Of a stretch of 64,000 bases of DNA, positions 34,637 through 42,722 are shown piece by piece (position 1 is the first letter of the stretch; each line of letters starts with the position of its first letter). Source of the stretch: Curvibacter gracilis ATCC BAA-807 (GTDB lineage: Bacteria > Pseudomonadota > Gammaproteobacteria > Burkholderiales > Burkholderiaceae_C); the NCBI RefSeq assembly GCF_000518645.1, contig NZ_JADZ01000016.1, positions 62,001-126,000 of the forward strand, written 5' to 3'. A program made the translations under genes and the position numbers. Below the pieces are notes generated by a model. That model did no database searches and was not told the DNA's origin. It saw only the letters and a program-made list of their open reading frames with translations.

Positions 34637-36457
34637 TCACTCACCGCTTTGCTGCAGCGCCCACATGCGGGCGTAGCGGCCCTGCTGGGCCAGCAAGTCG
34701 GCATGGGCACCGCGCTCGATGATGCGGCCGCCCTCCATCACCAAGATCTCATGCGCATCGACCACGGTGGAAAGGCGGTGGGCGATCACCAGCGAGGTCT
34801 TGTTACGCGCCACCGAGGCCAGCTCGGCCTGGATGGCGCGCTCGTTGGCCGAATCCAGGGCCGAGGTGGCCTCGTCAAAAATCAGGATGGGTGGGTTCTT
34901 GAGCAGGGTGCGCGCGATGGCCACGCGCTGCTTCTCACCGCCCGACAGCTTCAGGCCGCGTTCACCCACCAGGGTCTGGTAGCCGGCCGGCGAGGCGGCG
35001 ATGAAGTCGTGGATGCGGGCCGCGCGGGCGGCCGATTCCACCTCGGCCTGGCTGCTGCCGGGGCGGCCATAGGCGATGTTGTAGGCCACGGTGTCGTTGA
35101 ACAGCACCGTGTCCTGCGGCACGATGCCGATGGCCTGGCGCACGCTGGCCTGGGTGACGGCCCGGATGTCGTGCCCACCGATCGTGATGCGGCCCTGCTG
35201 CACGTCATAGAAGCGGTACAGCAGCCGCGCCAGCGTCGACTTGCCCGAGCCCGAGGGCCCCACCACGGCCACCGTCTTGCCCGCCGGCACGACAAAGCTC
35301 ACCCCCTGCAGAATGGGGCGCCCGCCCTGGGGGTCGTAGGCAAAGTGCACATCCTCGAAGCGCAGCTCGGGCGCCTCGCCGGGCTGCAGCGGCTGTGCGC
35401 CCGGGGCATCGGCCACCTCGCGCTCGCGCTCCATCAGGGTGAACATCTTGTCGAGATCGGTCAGGCTCTGCTTGATCTCGCGGTAGATCACGCCCAGGAA
35501 GTTCAAGGGCACATACAGCTGGATCATGAAGGCATTGACCATCACCAGGTCACCCAGCGTCATGCGGCCATCCACCACGCCCTGGGTGGCACGCCACAGC
35601 ATGGCCACCAGGCCCACCGCGATGATCAGCTGCTGGCCGGTGTTGAGCATCGACAAGGTGGTCTGTGCCTTCAGCCGGGCCAGGCGCAGGCGCTCCAGGC
35701 TTTCGTCGTAGCGCCGGGCCTCGAAGGTCTCGTTGTTGAAGTACTTGACGGTCTCGTAATTCAGCAGCGAGTCCACCGCCCGCGTGTGGGCCGCCGAATC
35801 GAACTCGTTGGCCTGGCGCCGCCACTGGGTGCGCCATTCGGTGACCTTGACCGTGAACACGATGTAGAAGGCCAGGGCGGCCAGGGTGATCCAGGCAAAC
35901 CAGACGTCGAACTTGACGGCCAGGATGGACAGCACCAGGGTCACCTCGATCAGCGTGGGCACGATGCTGTAGAGCGAGTACGAGATCAGCGACTCGATGC
36001 CACGCACGCCGCGCTCGATATCACGCGTCATGCCCCCGGTCTGGCGCTCCAGGTGAAAGCGCAGGCTCAGCGCGTGCAGGTGCTCGAAGGTCTGCAGCGC
36101 GATGCTGCGCGCAGCCCCCTGGGTGGCCTTGGCAAACACCAGTTCGCGCAGCTCGGTGAACAGCGAGGTCGACAAGCGCAAGCCCCCGTAGGCCAGCAGC
36201 AAGGCGGCCGGCACCACCAGCACGGCCTGCGGATCGCCGGGCTTGAAGGACATCGCGTCCACCAGCGACTTGAGCAGCACCGGCACGCCCACATTGGCCA
36301 GCTTGGCCCCCACCATGAAGCCCAGCGCGGCCAGCACACGCCACTTGTACTGCCACAGGTAGGGGAACAGCCGCGCCAGGGTTTGCCAGTCGCGGGAGGG
36401 TGAGCGGTCGGCTTGTGAGATGGGCGCGGGGGGTGAGGATTCGCCAGAGCGGCGCAT
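34637..36457 (-). CDS. Atm1/HMT1-type ABC exporter
   Basis: Full-length half-transporter, 606 residues: six transmembrane helices (about 35–325) fused to an ATPase domain. The membrane part has the Atm1-family marks LRELVFAKATQGAARSIA, FEHLHALSLRFHLERQTGGMTRDIERG and LLNYETVKYFNNE. The ATPase has Walker [10 protein letters not shown], signature LSGGEKQRVAIAR and Walker B ILIFDEATSALD. Proteobacterial Atm1-like proteins export glutathione conjugates or glutathione–metal complexes and help metal tolerance; mitochondrial Atm1 serves iron–sulfur assembly. The ATG at 36457 is chosen; a TTG three codons earlier is also in frame. It is divergent from the thioesterase gene with only 41 bp between the starts. 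Confidence 0.92.
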   Translation of the reverse strand: MRRSGESSPPAPISQADRSPSRDWQTLARLFPYLWQYKWRVLAALGFMVGAKLANVGVPVLLKSLVDAMSFKPGDPQAVLVVPAALLLAYGGLRLSTSLFTELRELVFAKATQGAARSIALQTFEHLHALSLRFHLERQTGGMTRDIERGVRGIESLISYSLYSIVPTLIEVTLVLSILAVKFDVWFAWITLAALAFYIVFTVKVTEWRTQWRRQANEFDSAAHTRAVDSLLNYETVKYFNNETFEARRYDESLERLRLARLKAQTTLSMLNTGQQLIIAVGLVAMLWRATQGVVDGRMTLGDLVMVNAFMIQLYVPLNFLGVIYREIKQSLTDLDKMFTLMEREREVADAPGAQPLQPGEAPELRFEDVHFAYDPQGGRPILQGVSFVVPAGKTVAVVGPSGSGKSTLARLLYRFYDVQQGRITIGGHDIRAVTQASVRQAIGIVPQDTVLFNDTVAYNIAYGRPGSSQAEVESAARAARIHDFIAASPAGYQTLVGERGLKLSGGEKQRVAIARTLLKNPPILIFDEATSALDSANERAIQAELASVARNKTSLVIAHRLSTVVDAHEILVMEGGRIIERGAHADLLAQQGRYARMWALQQSGE

Positions 36458-36498
36458 AGGGGACAATTCCAGACTTGTGAAACCATGAGATTGTGCCC

Positions 36499-36918
36499 AT
36501 GTCCGACCGACCCAGTGCCCAGCGGGCCTTTGAAGAACCCCTGCCGCAAGACAAGGAGCTGGTGCTCAAGGTGATTCCGATGCCGGCCGACTGCAACGCC
36601 AACGGCGATATCTTTGGCGGCTGGGTCATGGCCCAGGTCGACCTGGCCGGCTCGGTGTTGCCGGCACGTTACGCCCAGGGCCGCATGGCCACGGTGGCAG
36701 TGAACGAGTTCATTTTCAAGCAGCCCGTGCGGGTGGGCGACATCCTGTCCTTCTACGCCTCGATGGAGCGCATCGGCCGCACCTCGATGACGGTGCGGGT
36801 CGAGGTGTTTGCCGAGCGATTCCGGGCCCAGGGCCAGTACATCAAGGTGACCCAGGCCACGCTGACCTATGTGGCCATCGACGATCAGGGCCGCCCGCGC
36901 GAGATCCCGCGCGGCTGA
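36499..36918 (+). CDS. Acyl-CoA thioesterase (YciA-like hotdog)
   Basis: Hotdog-fold thioesterase releasing free acid from acyl-CoA, 139 residues. The central motif NANGDIFGGWVMAQVDLAG holds the catalytic Asp of the YciA/BACH group (Asp in NGDIFGG and in QVDLAG); VNEFIFKQPVRVGDILSF and the strand TSMTVRVEVFAE complete the domain. A GTG two codons earlier is in frame, but the ATG at 36499 gives the usual start. Divergent from the Atm1-type gene. It is 214 bp upstream of livH on the same strand, with the palindrome of the liv operon between, so it is probably a separate transcript. Confidence 0.93.
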   Translation: MSDRPSAQRAFEEPLPQDKELVLKVIPMPADCNANGDIFGGWVMAQVDLAGSVLPARYAQGRMATVAVNEFIFKQPVRVGDILSFYASMERIGRTSMTVRVEVFAERFRAQGQYIKVTQATLTYVAIDDQGRPREIPRG

Positions 36919-37084
36919 GGCCCGCCCCTTCTGCCCGCCCTTCTACCCCAGGCGCGCGCCCGGCGATAGCGCCTTTTCCCCGATAGCCAGACCGCCCCTG
37001 CCGGCCTCACCATGCGCCAGCGGGTGGCGGTGCTCCGCCGCTCAGGGTTAGCCCCGAGTGTGTGGCCTCGGCCCCCGCCGCTAC

Positions 37085-37120
37085 ATTATTTATGCCAAGC
37101 GATTGCTTGGCATAAATCAT
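37085..37120. promoter_or_regulatory. Palindromic operator upstream of livH (site 1)
   Basis: ATTTATGCCAAGC (37088–37100) and GCTTGGCATAAAT (37105–37117) are perfect 13-bp arms around GATT. It lies 16 bp before the livH start. The right arm matches that of the palindrome at 56921–56962 at 11 of 13 positions (GCTTGnnATAAAT), the left arm at 10 of 13. Its position over or next to the promoter fits repression. There is no regulator gene beside it. Confidence 0.8.
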
Positions 37121-37132
37121 TGGGGAGCCGAT

Positions 37133-38008
37133 GTGCAATTCGTGCAACTGCTGATCAGCGGGGTCTCTCAGGGCTGCATCTACGGCCTGATCGCGCTGGG
37201 TTTCGTGCTCATCTACAAGGCCACCGAAACGGTGAGCTTTGCCCAGGGCGAGCTGATGATGCTGGGCGCCTTCTGCGGCCTGGGTCTGATGACGGTGCTG
37301 GGCTTTCCGTTCTGGCTGGCGGTGCCGGCCACCCTGGTGGCCATGGGGCTGTTCGGCATCGTGCTGGAGCGTGCCGTGGTGCGCCCCATCCTGGGGCAGC
37401 CCGCCTTCTCGGTGGTGATGCTCACCATCGGCATCGGCTATGTGCTGCGCGGCGTGGTCACGATGATCCCGAACATCGGCACCGACACCCACACCCTGCC
37501 CGTGCCCTACAAGGACCTGAGTCTGAACCTGGCCGGCCTGGTGCTGAACGCCGAGCAGGCCGTGGTGATCGCCGCCACCGCCGTGCTGTGCGGCGGGCTG
37601 TTTGCGATGTTCCGCTACAGCAAGCTGGGCATCGCCATGCAGGCGGCCTCGCAGAACCAGCTGGCGGCCTACTACATGGGCATCCCGGTCAAGCGCCTCA
37701 ACGGCCTGGTATGGGGGCTGGCCGCGGCCGTGGCCTCGGTGGCGGGGCTGCTGCTGGCGCCCATCACCTTTGTGCACGCCAACATGGGCTTCATCGGGCT
37801 GAAGGCCTTCCCGGCCGCCGTGGTCGGGGGCTTCGGCAGCCTCCCCGGGGCCATCGTGGGCGGGCTGGTGATCGGCATCGTCGAGTCGCTGTCGGGCTTC
37901 TACCTGCCCGAGGGCTTCAAGGACATCGCGGCCTACATCGTGGTGCTGCTGATGCTGATGCTCAAACCCAACGGCCTGTTCGGCGACAAGCTGCGTAAGA
38001 AAGTCTGA
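37133..38008 (+). CDS. livH: Branched-chain-type ABC permease LivH
   Basis: Membrane permease of a HAAT-family uptake system, 291 residues. The GTG at 37133 (protein start MQFVQLLISGVSQG) has GGGGAG 7 nt upstream; the in-frame sequence before it runs through the operator and is not coding. About eight hydrophobic segments; family marks GCIYGLIALGFVLIYKATETVSFAQGELMMLGAF and the EAA-like loop KRLNGLVWGLAAAVASVAGLLLAP, GLKAFPAAVVGGFGSLPGA. First gene of livHMGF–ligase. These systems carry amino acids but also many other carboxylates, and a ligase in the operon points to an acid used as a CoA ester. Confidence 0.93.
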   Translation: MQFVQLLISGVSQGCIYGLIALGFVLIYKATETVSFAQGELMMLGAFCGLGLMTVLGFPFWLAVPATLVAMGLFGIVLERAVVRPILGQPAFSVVMLTIGIGYVLRGVVTMIPNIGTDTHTLPVPYKDLSLNLAGLVLNAEQAVVIAATAVLCGGLFAMFRYSKLGIAMQAASQNQLAAYYMGIPVKRLNGLVWGLAAAVASVAGLLLAPITFVHANMGFIGLKAFPAAVVGGFGSLPGAIVGGLVIGIVESLSGFYLPEGFKDIAAYIVVLLMLMLKPNGLFGDKLRKKV

Positions 38009-38014
38009 CCCACC

Positions 38015-39091
38015 ATGCGCTTTCTGTTCAAGACCGATTACGACCAGGACATCCGCCTGGCCAAACACGGCGGCCAGCGCTTCTGGTACGGGCTCTTGCT
38101 TCTGGCCCTGCTGGCCGCGCCCTGGCTGGTGCCCGAGTACTGGCTGGCCCAGCTCACCTTTGTGCTGATCTACGGCATCGTGGGCCTGGGGCTGATGCTG
38201 CTGGCCGGCTTCACGGGCTTGTTCTCCATGGGGCACGCGGCCTTCCTGGGCGTGGGGGCCTACACCCAGGCCGCGCTGTGCGGCCTGGGCTGGCCGTTCC
38301 CGCTGGCCCTGGCCTGTGCTGCCGCGCTGTCGGCGGCGGCAGGCCTGCTGGTGGGCTTGCCGGCCCTGCGGGTCAAGGGCATCTACCTGGGCATGGCCAC
38401 CTTGTCGTTCGGTTTCATCGTGGAGGAAGTGTTCGCACGCTGGGAGAGCGTGACCGGAGGCAATGCCGGCAAGCACGTGCAGGCCCCCGACTTCTTCGGC
38501 TGGAAGGCCGACAGCGCCGAATCGTTCTACTTTGTCTGCCTGGTGATCGCCGTGGCCAGCACCCTGGGCATCCTGAACCTGCTGCGCTCCCCCACGGGGC
38601 GGGCCTTCGTGGCCATCCGTGACTCGGAGATCTCGGCCCAGAGCATGGGCATTCACCTGGCCCGCTACAAAAGCCTGTCGTTTGCGCTGTCGGCGGCGCT
38701 GGCCGGCATGGGGGGCGCCCTGTACGCGCACAAGCTGCAGTTCATCTCGCCCGACCAGTTCGACATCCTGCAATCGATCGACCTGCTGCTGATGATCGTG
38801 ATCGGCGGCCTGGGCTCGGTGCATGGGGCCTTTCTGGGCGCACTGTTCCTGATCTCGATGCCGCAGGTGATCGCCCTGTCCAAGGATTCGCTGCCCGACG
38901 CCATCGCCCAGGCGCCCGGCCTGCAGGGCCTGGTCTACGGCCTGGTGCTGATCGCCTTCGTGCTGTTCGAGCCGATGGGCCTGTATGGGCGCTGGCTCAA
39001 GGTGCGCACCTGGCTGCAGATGTTCCCGTTCTACCGCAAGGGCATGTTCAAGCGCCAGAAGTCGTTCCAAAAATCAGATCGACTGAAGTAG
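38015..39091 (+). CDS. livM: Branched-chain-type ABC permease LivM
   Basis: Second membrane permease, 358 residues, 6 bp after livH. N-terminal MRFLFKTDYDQDIRLAK is common in Burkholderiales LivM proteins of the ligase-linked type. About nine hydrophobic segments; family marks YGIVGLGLMLLAGFTGLFSMGHAAFLGVGAYTQA, LPALRVKGIYLGMATLSFGFI, and the coupling loop ARYKSLSFALSAALAGMGGALYAH followed by GGLGSVHGAFLGA. The C-terminus ends in a basic tail (FKRQKSFQKSDRLK). Confidence 0.93.
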   Translation: MRFLFKTDYDQDIRLAKHGGQRFWYGLLLLALLAAPWLVPEYWLAQLTFVLIYGIVGLGLMLLAGFTGLFSMGHAAFLGVGAYTQAALCGLGWPFPLALACAAALSAAAGLLVGLPALRVKGIYLGMATLSFGFIVEEVFARWESVTGGNAGKHVQAPDFFGWKADSAESFYFVCLVIAVASTLGILNLLRSPTGRAFVAIRDSEISAQSMGIHLARYKSLSFALSAALAGMGGALYAHKLQFISPDQFDILQSIDLLLMIVIGGLGSVHGAFLGALFLISMPQVIALSKDSLPDAIAQAPGLQGLVYGLVLIAFVLFEPMGLYGRWLKVRTWLQMFPFYRKGMFKRQKSFQKSDRLK

Positions 39092-39100
39092 AGGCCCACG

Positions 39101-39943
39101 ATGGAAAACAACATCCTTCTCTCGGCCCGTGACCTCAGCGTGCGCTTCGGCGGCGTGCTGGCGGTCAACAAGGTCAGCTTCGAGGTGCGCCAGGGCGAGG
39201 TCTTCACCCTGATCGGGCCCAATGGGGCAGGCAAGACCACGGTGTTCAACCTGATCAGCCGCATCTACACGCCCACCAGCGGCGAGATCGATTACGCCAG
39301 CGCCGAGGGCCCGGTGCGCCTGACCGAGCGCCCGCCGCACCAGATCGCCCGCCTGGGCATTGCGCGCACCTTCCAGAACATCGAGCTGTTCGAGCACGCC
39401 ACCGTGCTGCACAACCTGCTGATCGGGCGGCACACGCACCGCGACAGCGGGCTGTGGAGCGATCTGTTCTTCACCCGCCGCACCCGCGAGGCCGAGCTGC
39501 GGGCCCGTCGCAAGGCCGAGGAGGTGATCGACCTGCTCGATCTGCAGCACCACCGCGATGCCCTGGTGGCCGGCCTGCCCTATGGCGTGCGCAAGGTGGT
39601 CGAGCTGGCACGCGCCCTGTGCACCGAGCCGCGCCTGCTGCTGGACGAGCCCTCCTCCGGCCTCAATGTCGAAGAGACCGAAGACATGGCCTACTGGATC
39701 CAGGACATCCAGAAAGAGCTGGGCATCACCGTGCTGATGGTCGAGCACGACATGACCCTGGTGTCGCGCGTGTCCGACCGGGTGCTGGCCATGAACCAGG
39801 GCGAGGTGCTGGCACTGGGCAGCCCGCGCGAGGTGCAGACCCACCCGGGCGTGGCCGAGGCCTACCTGGGCACCATCGACGACGTGAGCAACCTGCGCCG
39901 CCCCGCCGGCACCGGGGCCCGGTTTGAAAGGAAAGCCGCATGA
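39101..39943 (+). CDS. livG: Branched-chain-type ABC ATPase LivG
   Basis: ATPase subunit, 280 residues. Walker A is GPNGAGKTT (about 38–46); LARTFQNIELFEHATVLHNLLIG follows; the signature is the LivG form LPYGVRKVVELARAL; Walker B is RLLLDEPSSGLN. The usual run before DEP is one residue shorter (RLLLDEP rather than RLLLLDEP), otherwise intact. Switch His in VEHDMTLVSRVSDRV. The C-terminal tail extends after the usual EVQTHPGVAEAYLG by a Pro/Arg-rich piece. Its stop overlaps livF (ATGA). Confidence 0.92.
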   Translation: MENNILLSARDLSVRFGGVLAVNKVSFEVRQGEVFTLIGPNGAGKTTVFNLISRIYTPTSGEIDYASAEGPVRLTERPPHQIARLGIARTFQNIELFEHATVLHNLLIGRHTHRDSGLWSDLFFTRRTREAELRARRKAEEVIDLLDLQHHRDALVAGLPYGVRKVVELARALCTEPRLLLDEPSSGLNVEETEDMAYWIQDIQKELGITVLMVEHDMTLVSRVSDRVLAMNQGEVLALGSPREVQTHPGVAEAYLGTIDDVSNLRRPAGTGARFERKAA

Positions 39944-40800
39944 GCGCCACCCTGGCCCCGCCACACACCGCGCCACACACGGCACCACACACCGCCCCGC
40001 CCTCTTCGCCCAGCCAGGCCACGGAGGCCGCACCGGCGGTGCTGCAACTGCTCAACGTGGAGAGCGCCTACGGCCCCATCAAGGCCATCCGCGGCGTCAG
40101 CCTGCAGGTGCGTGAAGGCGAGATCGCCACCGTGCTGGGCTCCAACGGCGCGGGCAAGAGCACCATCCTCAAAACCATCTCGGGCATCATCGACCCGCGC
40201 AAGGGCTCGATCAGCTTCCGCGGTCAGGACATCACCGCCCGCGACCCCTCGGCCATCGTGCGCCTGGGCCTCTCGCATGTACCCGAAGGGCGCGAGGTGT
40301 TCCCGCTGCTGTCGGTGCGCGACAACCTGCTGATGGGCGCCTACACCCGGCACGACACCGACGCCGTGGCGCGCGACATCGAGGCCGTGTATGGCTACTT
40401 CCCCATCCTGCGCGAGCGCGCGGCCCAGGAGGCCGGCCTGCTGTCGGGCGGTCAGCAGCAGATGCTGGCCATCTCGCGCGCCCTGATGGCCCAGCCCTCG
40501 CTGATCCTGCTCGACGAACCCAGCCTGGGCCTGAGCCCCAAGCTGACCAAGGAGATCTTCGAGATCGTGGTGCGCATCAACCGTGAACGCGGCACCACCA
40601 TCTTGCTGGTCGAGCAGAACGCCAACATGGCATTGAATGCGGCCGATTACGGCTACGTGCTGGAAAACGGGCGCATCGTGATGGAAGACAGCTGCGAGCG
40701 CCTGCGCGAGAAGGACGACATCAAGGAGTTCTACCTCGGCCTCAAGGACGAAGGCGTGCGCGGCGAGCGGCGCTGGAAAAAGAAAAAGAACTGGAGGTGA
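39940..40800 (+). CDS. livF: Branched-chain-type ABC ATPase LivF
   Basis: ATPase partner of LivG, 286 residues, about 45 longer than usual at the N-terminus. That extension (residues 1–33) includes the repeat PHTA three times, then a Pro/Ser/Ala linker. The ATPase proper has Walker A GSNGAGKST (about 67–75), the LivF motif GLSHVPEGREVFPLLSVRDNL, signature LSGGQQQMLAISRAL and Walker B LILLDEPSLGLSP. The C-terminus is very basic (RRWKKKKNWR), typical of the subgroup encoded with an acyl-CoA ligase. The ATG overlaps the livG stop, which fixes the start despite the odd extension, although a later start inside the linker cannot be excluded. Confidence 0.92.
   Translation: MSATLAPPHTAPHTAPHTAPPSSPSQATEAAPAVLQLLNVESAYGPIKAIRGVSLQVREGEIATVLGSNGAGKSTILKTISGIIDPRKGSISFRGQDITARDPSAIVRLGLSHVPEGREVFPLLSVRDNLLMGAYTRHDTDAVARDIEAVYGYFPILRERAAQEAGLLSGGQQQMLAISRALMAQPSLILLDEPSLGLSPKLTKEIFEIVVRINRERGTTILLVEQNANMALNAADYGYVLENGRIVMEDSCERLREKDDIKEFYLGLKDEGVRGERRWKKKKNWR
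39961..39996 (+). repeat. livF: Three tandem 12-bp repeats in livF
   Basis: CCACACACCGCG, CCACACACGGCA and CCACACACCGCC encode three successive PHTA units just after the LivF start. The 12-bp unit keeps the frame whatever the copy number, so length changes would be tolerated. Confidence 0.9.
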
Positions 40801-40803
40801 GCC

Positions 40804-42657
40804 GTGACCGGACTCTGGAAACCCGACCGCCTGCAGCCCAGCACCGACATCGTGGTGCCGGGCGACACCATCCCGGCGATGTTCTGGAACGCGGTCGAAC
40901 GCCGCGGCCCCCAGGTGTGGATGCGACAGAAAGAACTGGGCATCTGGCGCAGCTGGACCTGGGCCCAGACGGCCGAGGCGGTGCGCGAAATCGCCGGCGG
41001 GCTGATGAGCCTGGGCTTTGCCCCCGGCGACACCGCCTCCATCCTGTCGAACACGGTGATCGAGTGGGTGCTGGCCGACCTGGCCGTGCTGAGCGCGGGC
41101 GGCGTGGCCAATGGCATCTACCCCACCGATGCCGCCCCTCAGGTGCACTACCTGTGCGAAGACTCCCGCACCACCGTGCTGTTCGTGGAAGACGACGAGC
41201 AGCTCGACAAGGCCCTGGAGGTGCGCGAACAGCTGCCTCTGTTGCGCCAGATCGTGGTCTTTGACATGAAGGGCCTGCGCGAACTCGCCGACCCCGGCGT
41301 GATCAGCCTGGACGCCCTGCGCGAGCGCGGCCGCGCCCACCTGCAGCAGCACGCAGGCGAGCTGGAGCGCCGCGTGCAGGCCTGCCGCCCCGAAGACCTG
41401 GCCATCCTGGTCTACACCTCGGGCACCACCGGCAAACCCAAGGGCGCCATGCACACCCACGCCGGCCTGGTCTACACCGTGCGCGGCTACAACACCCTGA
41501 TCGCCCGCGACGAGCACGACGAGGCCATGTGCTTTCTGCCTCTGTGCCACATCGCCGAGCGCCTGGGTGGCGAGTACTTCTCGCTCTACACCGGCACCCG
41601 GCTCAACTTTGTCGAGAACCCCGAGACCGTGCCCGAGAACGTGCGCGAGATCGCCCCCACCGTGTTCACCGCCGTGCCCCGGGTGTGGGAGAAGTTCTAC
41701 TCGGGCGTGATGATCGCGCTGAAAGAGTCCAGCGCCCTGCAGCAGGCCGTCTATGCCTGGGCCATCGGCGTCGGCACCCGCATCGCCGACCAGGTGCTGG
41801 CCGGCCAGCCGGTGAGCGCCGCGCTCAAGGCCCAGTTCACGCTGGCCCGCTGGCTGGCGCTCGACAACGTGCGCAAGCTCATCGGCATCCACCGCGCGCG
41901 CTTTCTGGTGACCGGGGCCGCCCCGATCTCACCCGAACTGGTCAAGTGGTACCTGGCGTTGGGTGTGCCCATGCTGGAGGTCTGGGGCATGACCGAGACC
42001 TGCGGCGCCGCCACCGGCGTGCCGGCCACACGCATCAAGCCCGGCTCGATCGGGCCGGCCGCGGGCTACAACGAGGTGCGCCTGGACCCGGCCACCGGCG
42101 AAATCCTGGTGCGCGGCCCCAACGTCTTCAAGGGCTACCTGAACCTGCCCGAAAAGACCGCCGAAACCATCACCCCCGACGGCTGGCTGCACACCGGCGA
42201 TGTGGGCCAGGTCGATGCCGACGGCTACTACCGCATCACCGACCGCATGAAGGACATCATCATCACCGCGGGCGGCAAGAACATCACCCCCAGCGAACTC
42301 GAGAACGAACTGAAGTTCTCGCCCTACATCACCGATGCCGTGGTGATCGGCGACCGCCGCCCCTACCTGACCGTGATCATCATGATCGACCAGGAGAACG
42401 TCGAGAAATTCGCCCAGGACCACGACGTGCCCTTCAGCAACTACGCCAGCCTGACCCGCGCCCCCGAGGTGCAGCAGCTGATCCAGGGCGTGATCGACCA
42501 GGTCAACACCCGCTTTGCACGGGTCGAGCAGATCAAGAAGTTCTTCCTGCTCGACACCCAGCTCAGCGCAGAAGACGAGGAACTGACCCCCACCATGAAG
42601 CTCAAGCGCCAGCTGGTGCAGAAGAAGTACGCCGAGCGGATCGAAGCGATGTATTGA
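40804..42657 (+). CDS. AMP-dependent acyl-CoA ligase
   Basis: Long ANL-family acyl-CoA synthetase, 617 residues, activating a carboxylic acid with ATP and coenzyme A. The GTG at 40804 follows livF by 3 bp with GGAGGTGA spanning the livF stop as ribosome-binding site. P-loop YTSGTTGKPKGAM (204–216), then the Tyr/Gly segment EVWGMTETCGAATG, and the hinge GWLHTGDVGQVDADGYYRITDRMKD; the C-terminal catalytic Lys is in TPTMKLKRQLV. The family is the long-chain fatty acid-CoA ligase type. The tie to livHMGF suggests that the transported compound is the acid substrate. The shared palindrome with the TetR–carboxylase operon suggests that the CoA ester feeds that pathway. Confidence 0.93.
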   Translation: MTGLWKPDRLQPSTDIVVPGDTIPAMFWNAVERRGPQVWMRQKELGIWRSWTWAQTAEAVREIAGGLMSLGFAPGDTASILSNTVIEWVLADLAVLSAGGVANGIYPTDAAPQVHYLCEDSRTTVLFVEDDEQLDKALEVREQLPLLRQIVVFDMKGLRELADPGVISLDALRERGRAHLQQHAGELERRVQACRPEDLAILVYTSGTTGKPKGAMHTHAGLVYTVRGYNTLIARDEHDEAMCFLPLCHIAERLGGEYFSLYTGTRLNFVENPETVPENVREIAPTVFTAVPRVWEKFYSGVMIALKESSALQQAVYAWAIGVGTRIADQVLAGQPVSAALKAQFTLARWLALDNVRKLIGIHRARFLVTGAAPISPELVKWYLALGVPMLEVWGMTETCGAATGVPATRIKPGSIGPAAGYNEVRLDPATGEILVRGPNVFKGYLNLPEKTAETITPDGWLHTGDVGQVDADGYYRITDRMKDIIITAGGKNITPSELENELKFSPYITDAVVIGDRRPYLTVIIMIDQENVEKFAQDHDVPFSNYASLTRAPEVQQLIQGVIDQVNTRFARVEQIKKFFLLDTQLSAEDEELTPTMKLKRQLVQKKYAERIEAMY

Positions 42658-42674
42658 CCCCCTTGCAGCCACGT

Positions 42675-42691
42675 CAGGCGCCGCGCGCCTG
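42675..42691. terminator. Hairpin between convergent ligase and glycosyltransferase genes
   Basis: CAGGCGC pairs with GCGCCTG around a 3-nt loop, inside a weaker outer pairing of CCCCTTGC with GCAAAGGGG. There is no T-tract, so its action as a terminator is uncertain, but it is the only strong structure between the two convergent stops. Confidence 0.4.
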
Positions 42692-42722
42692 GAAGCCGCA
42701 AAGGGGTTGGCAGCGCACGTGA

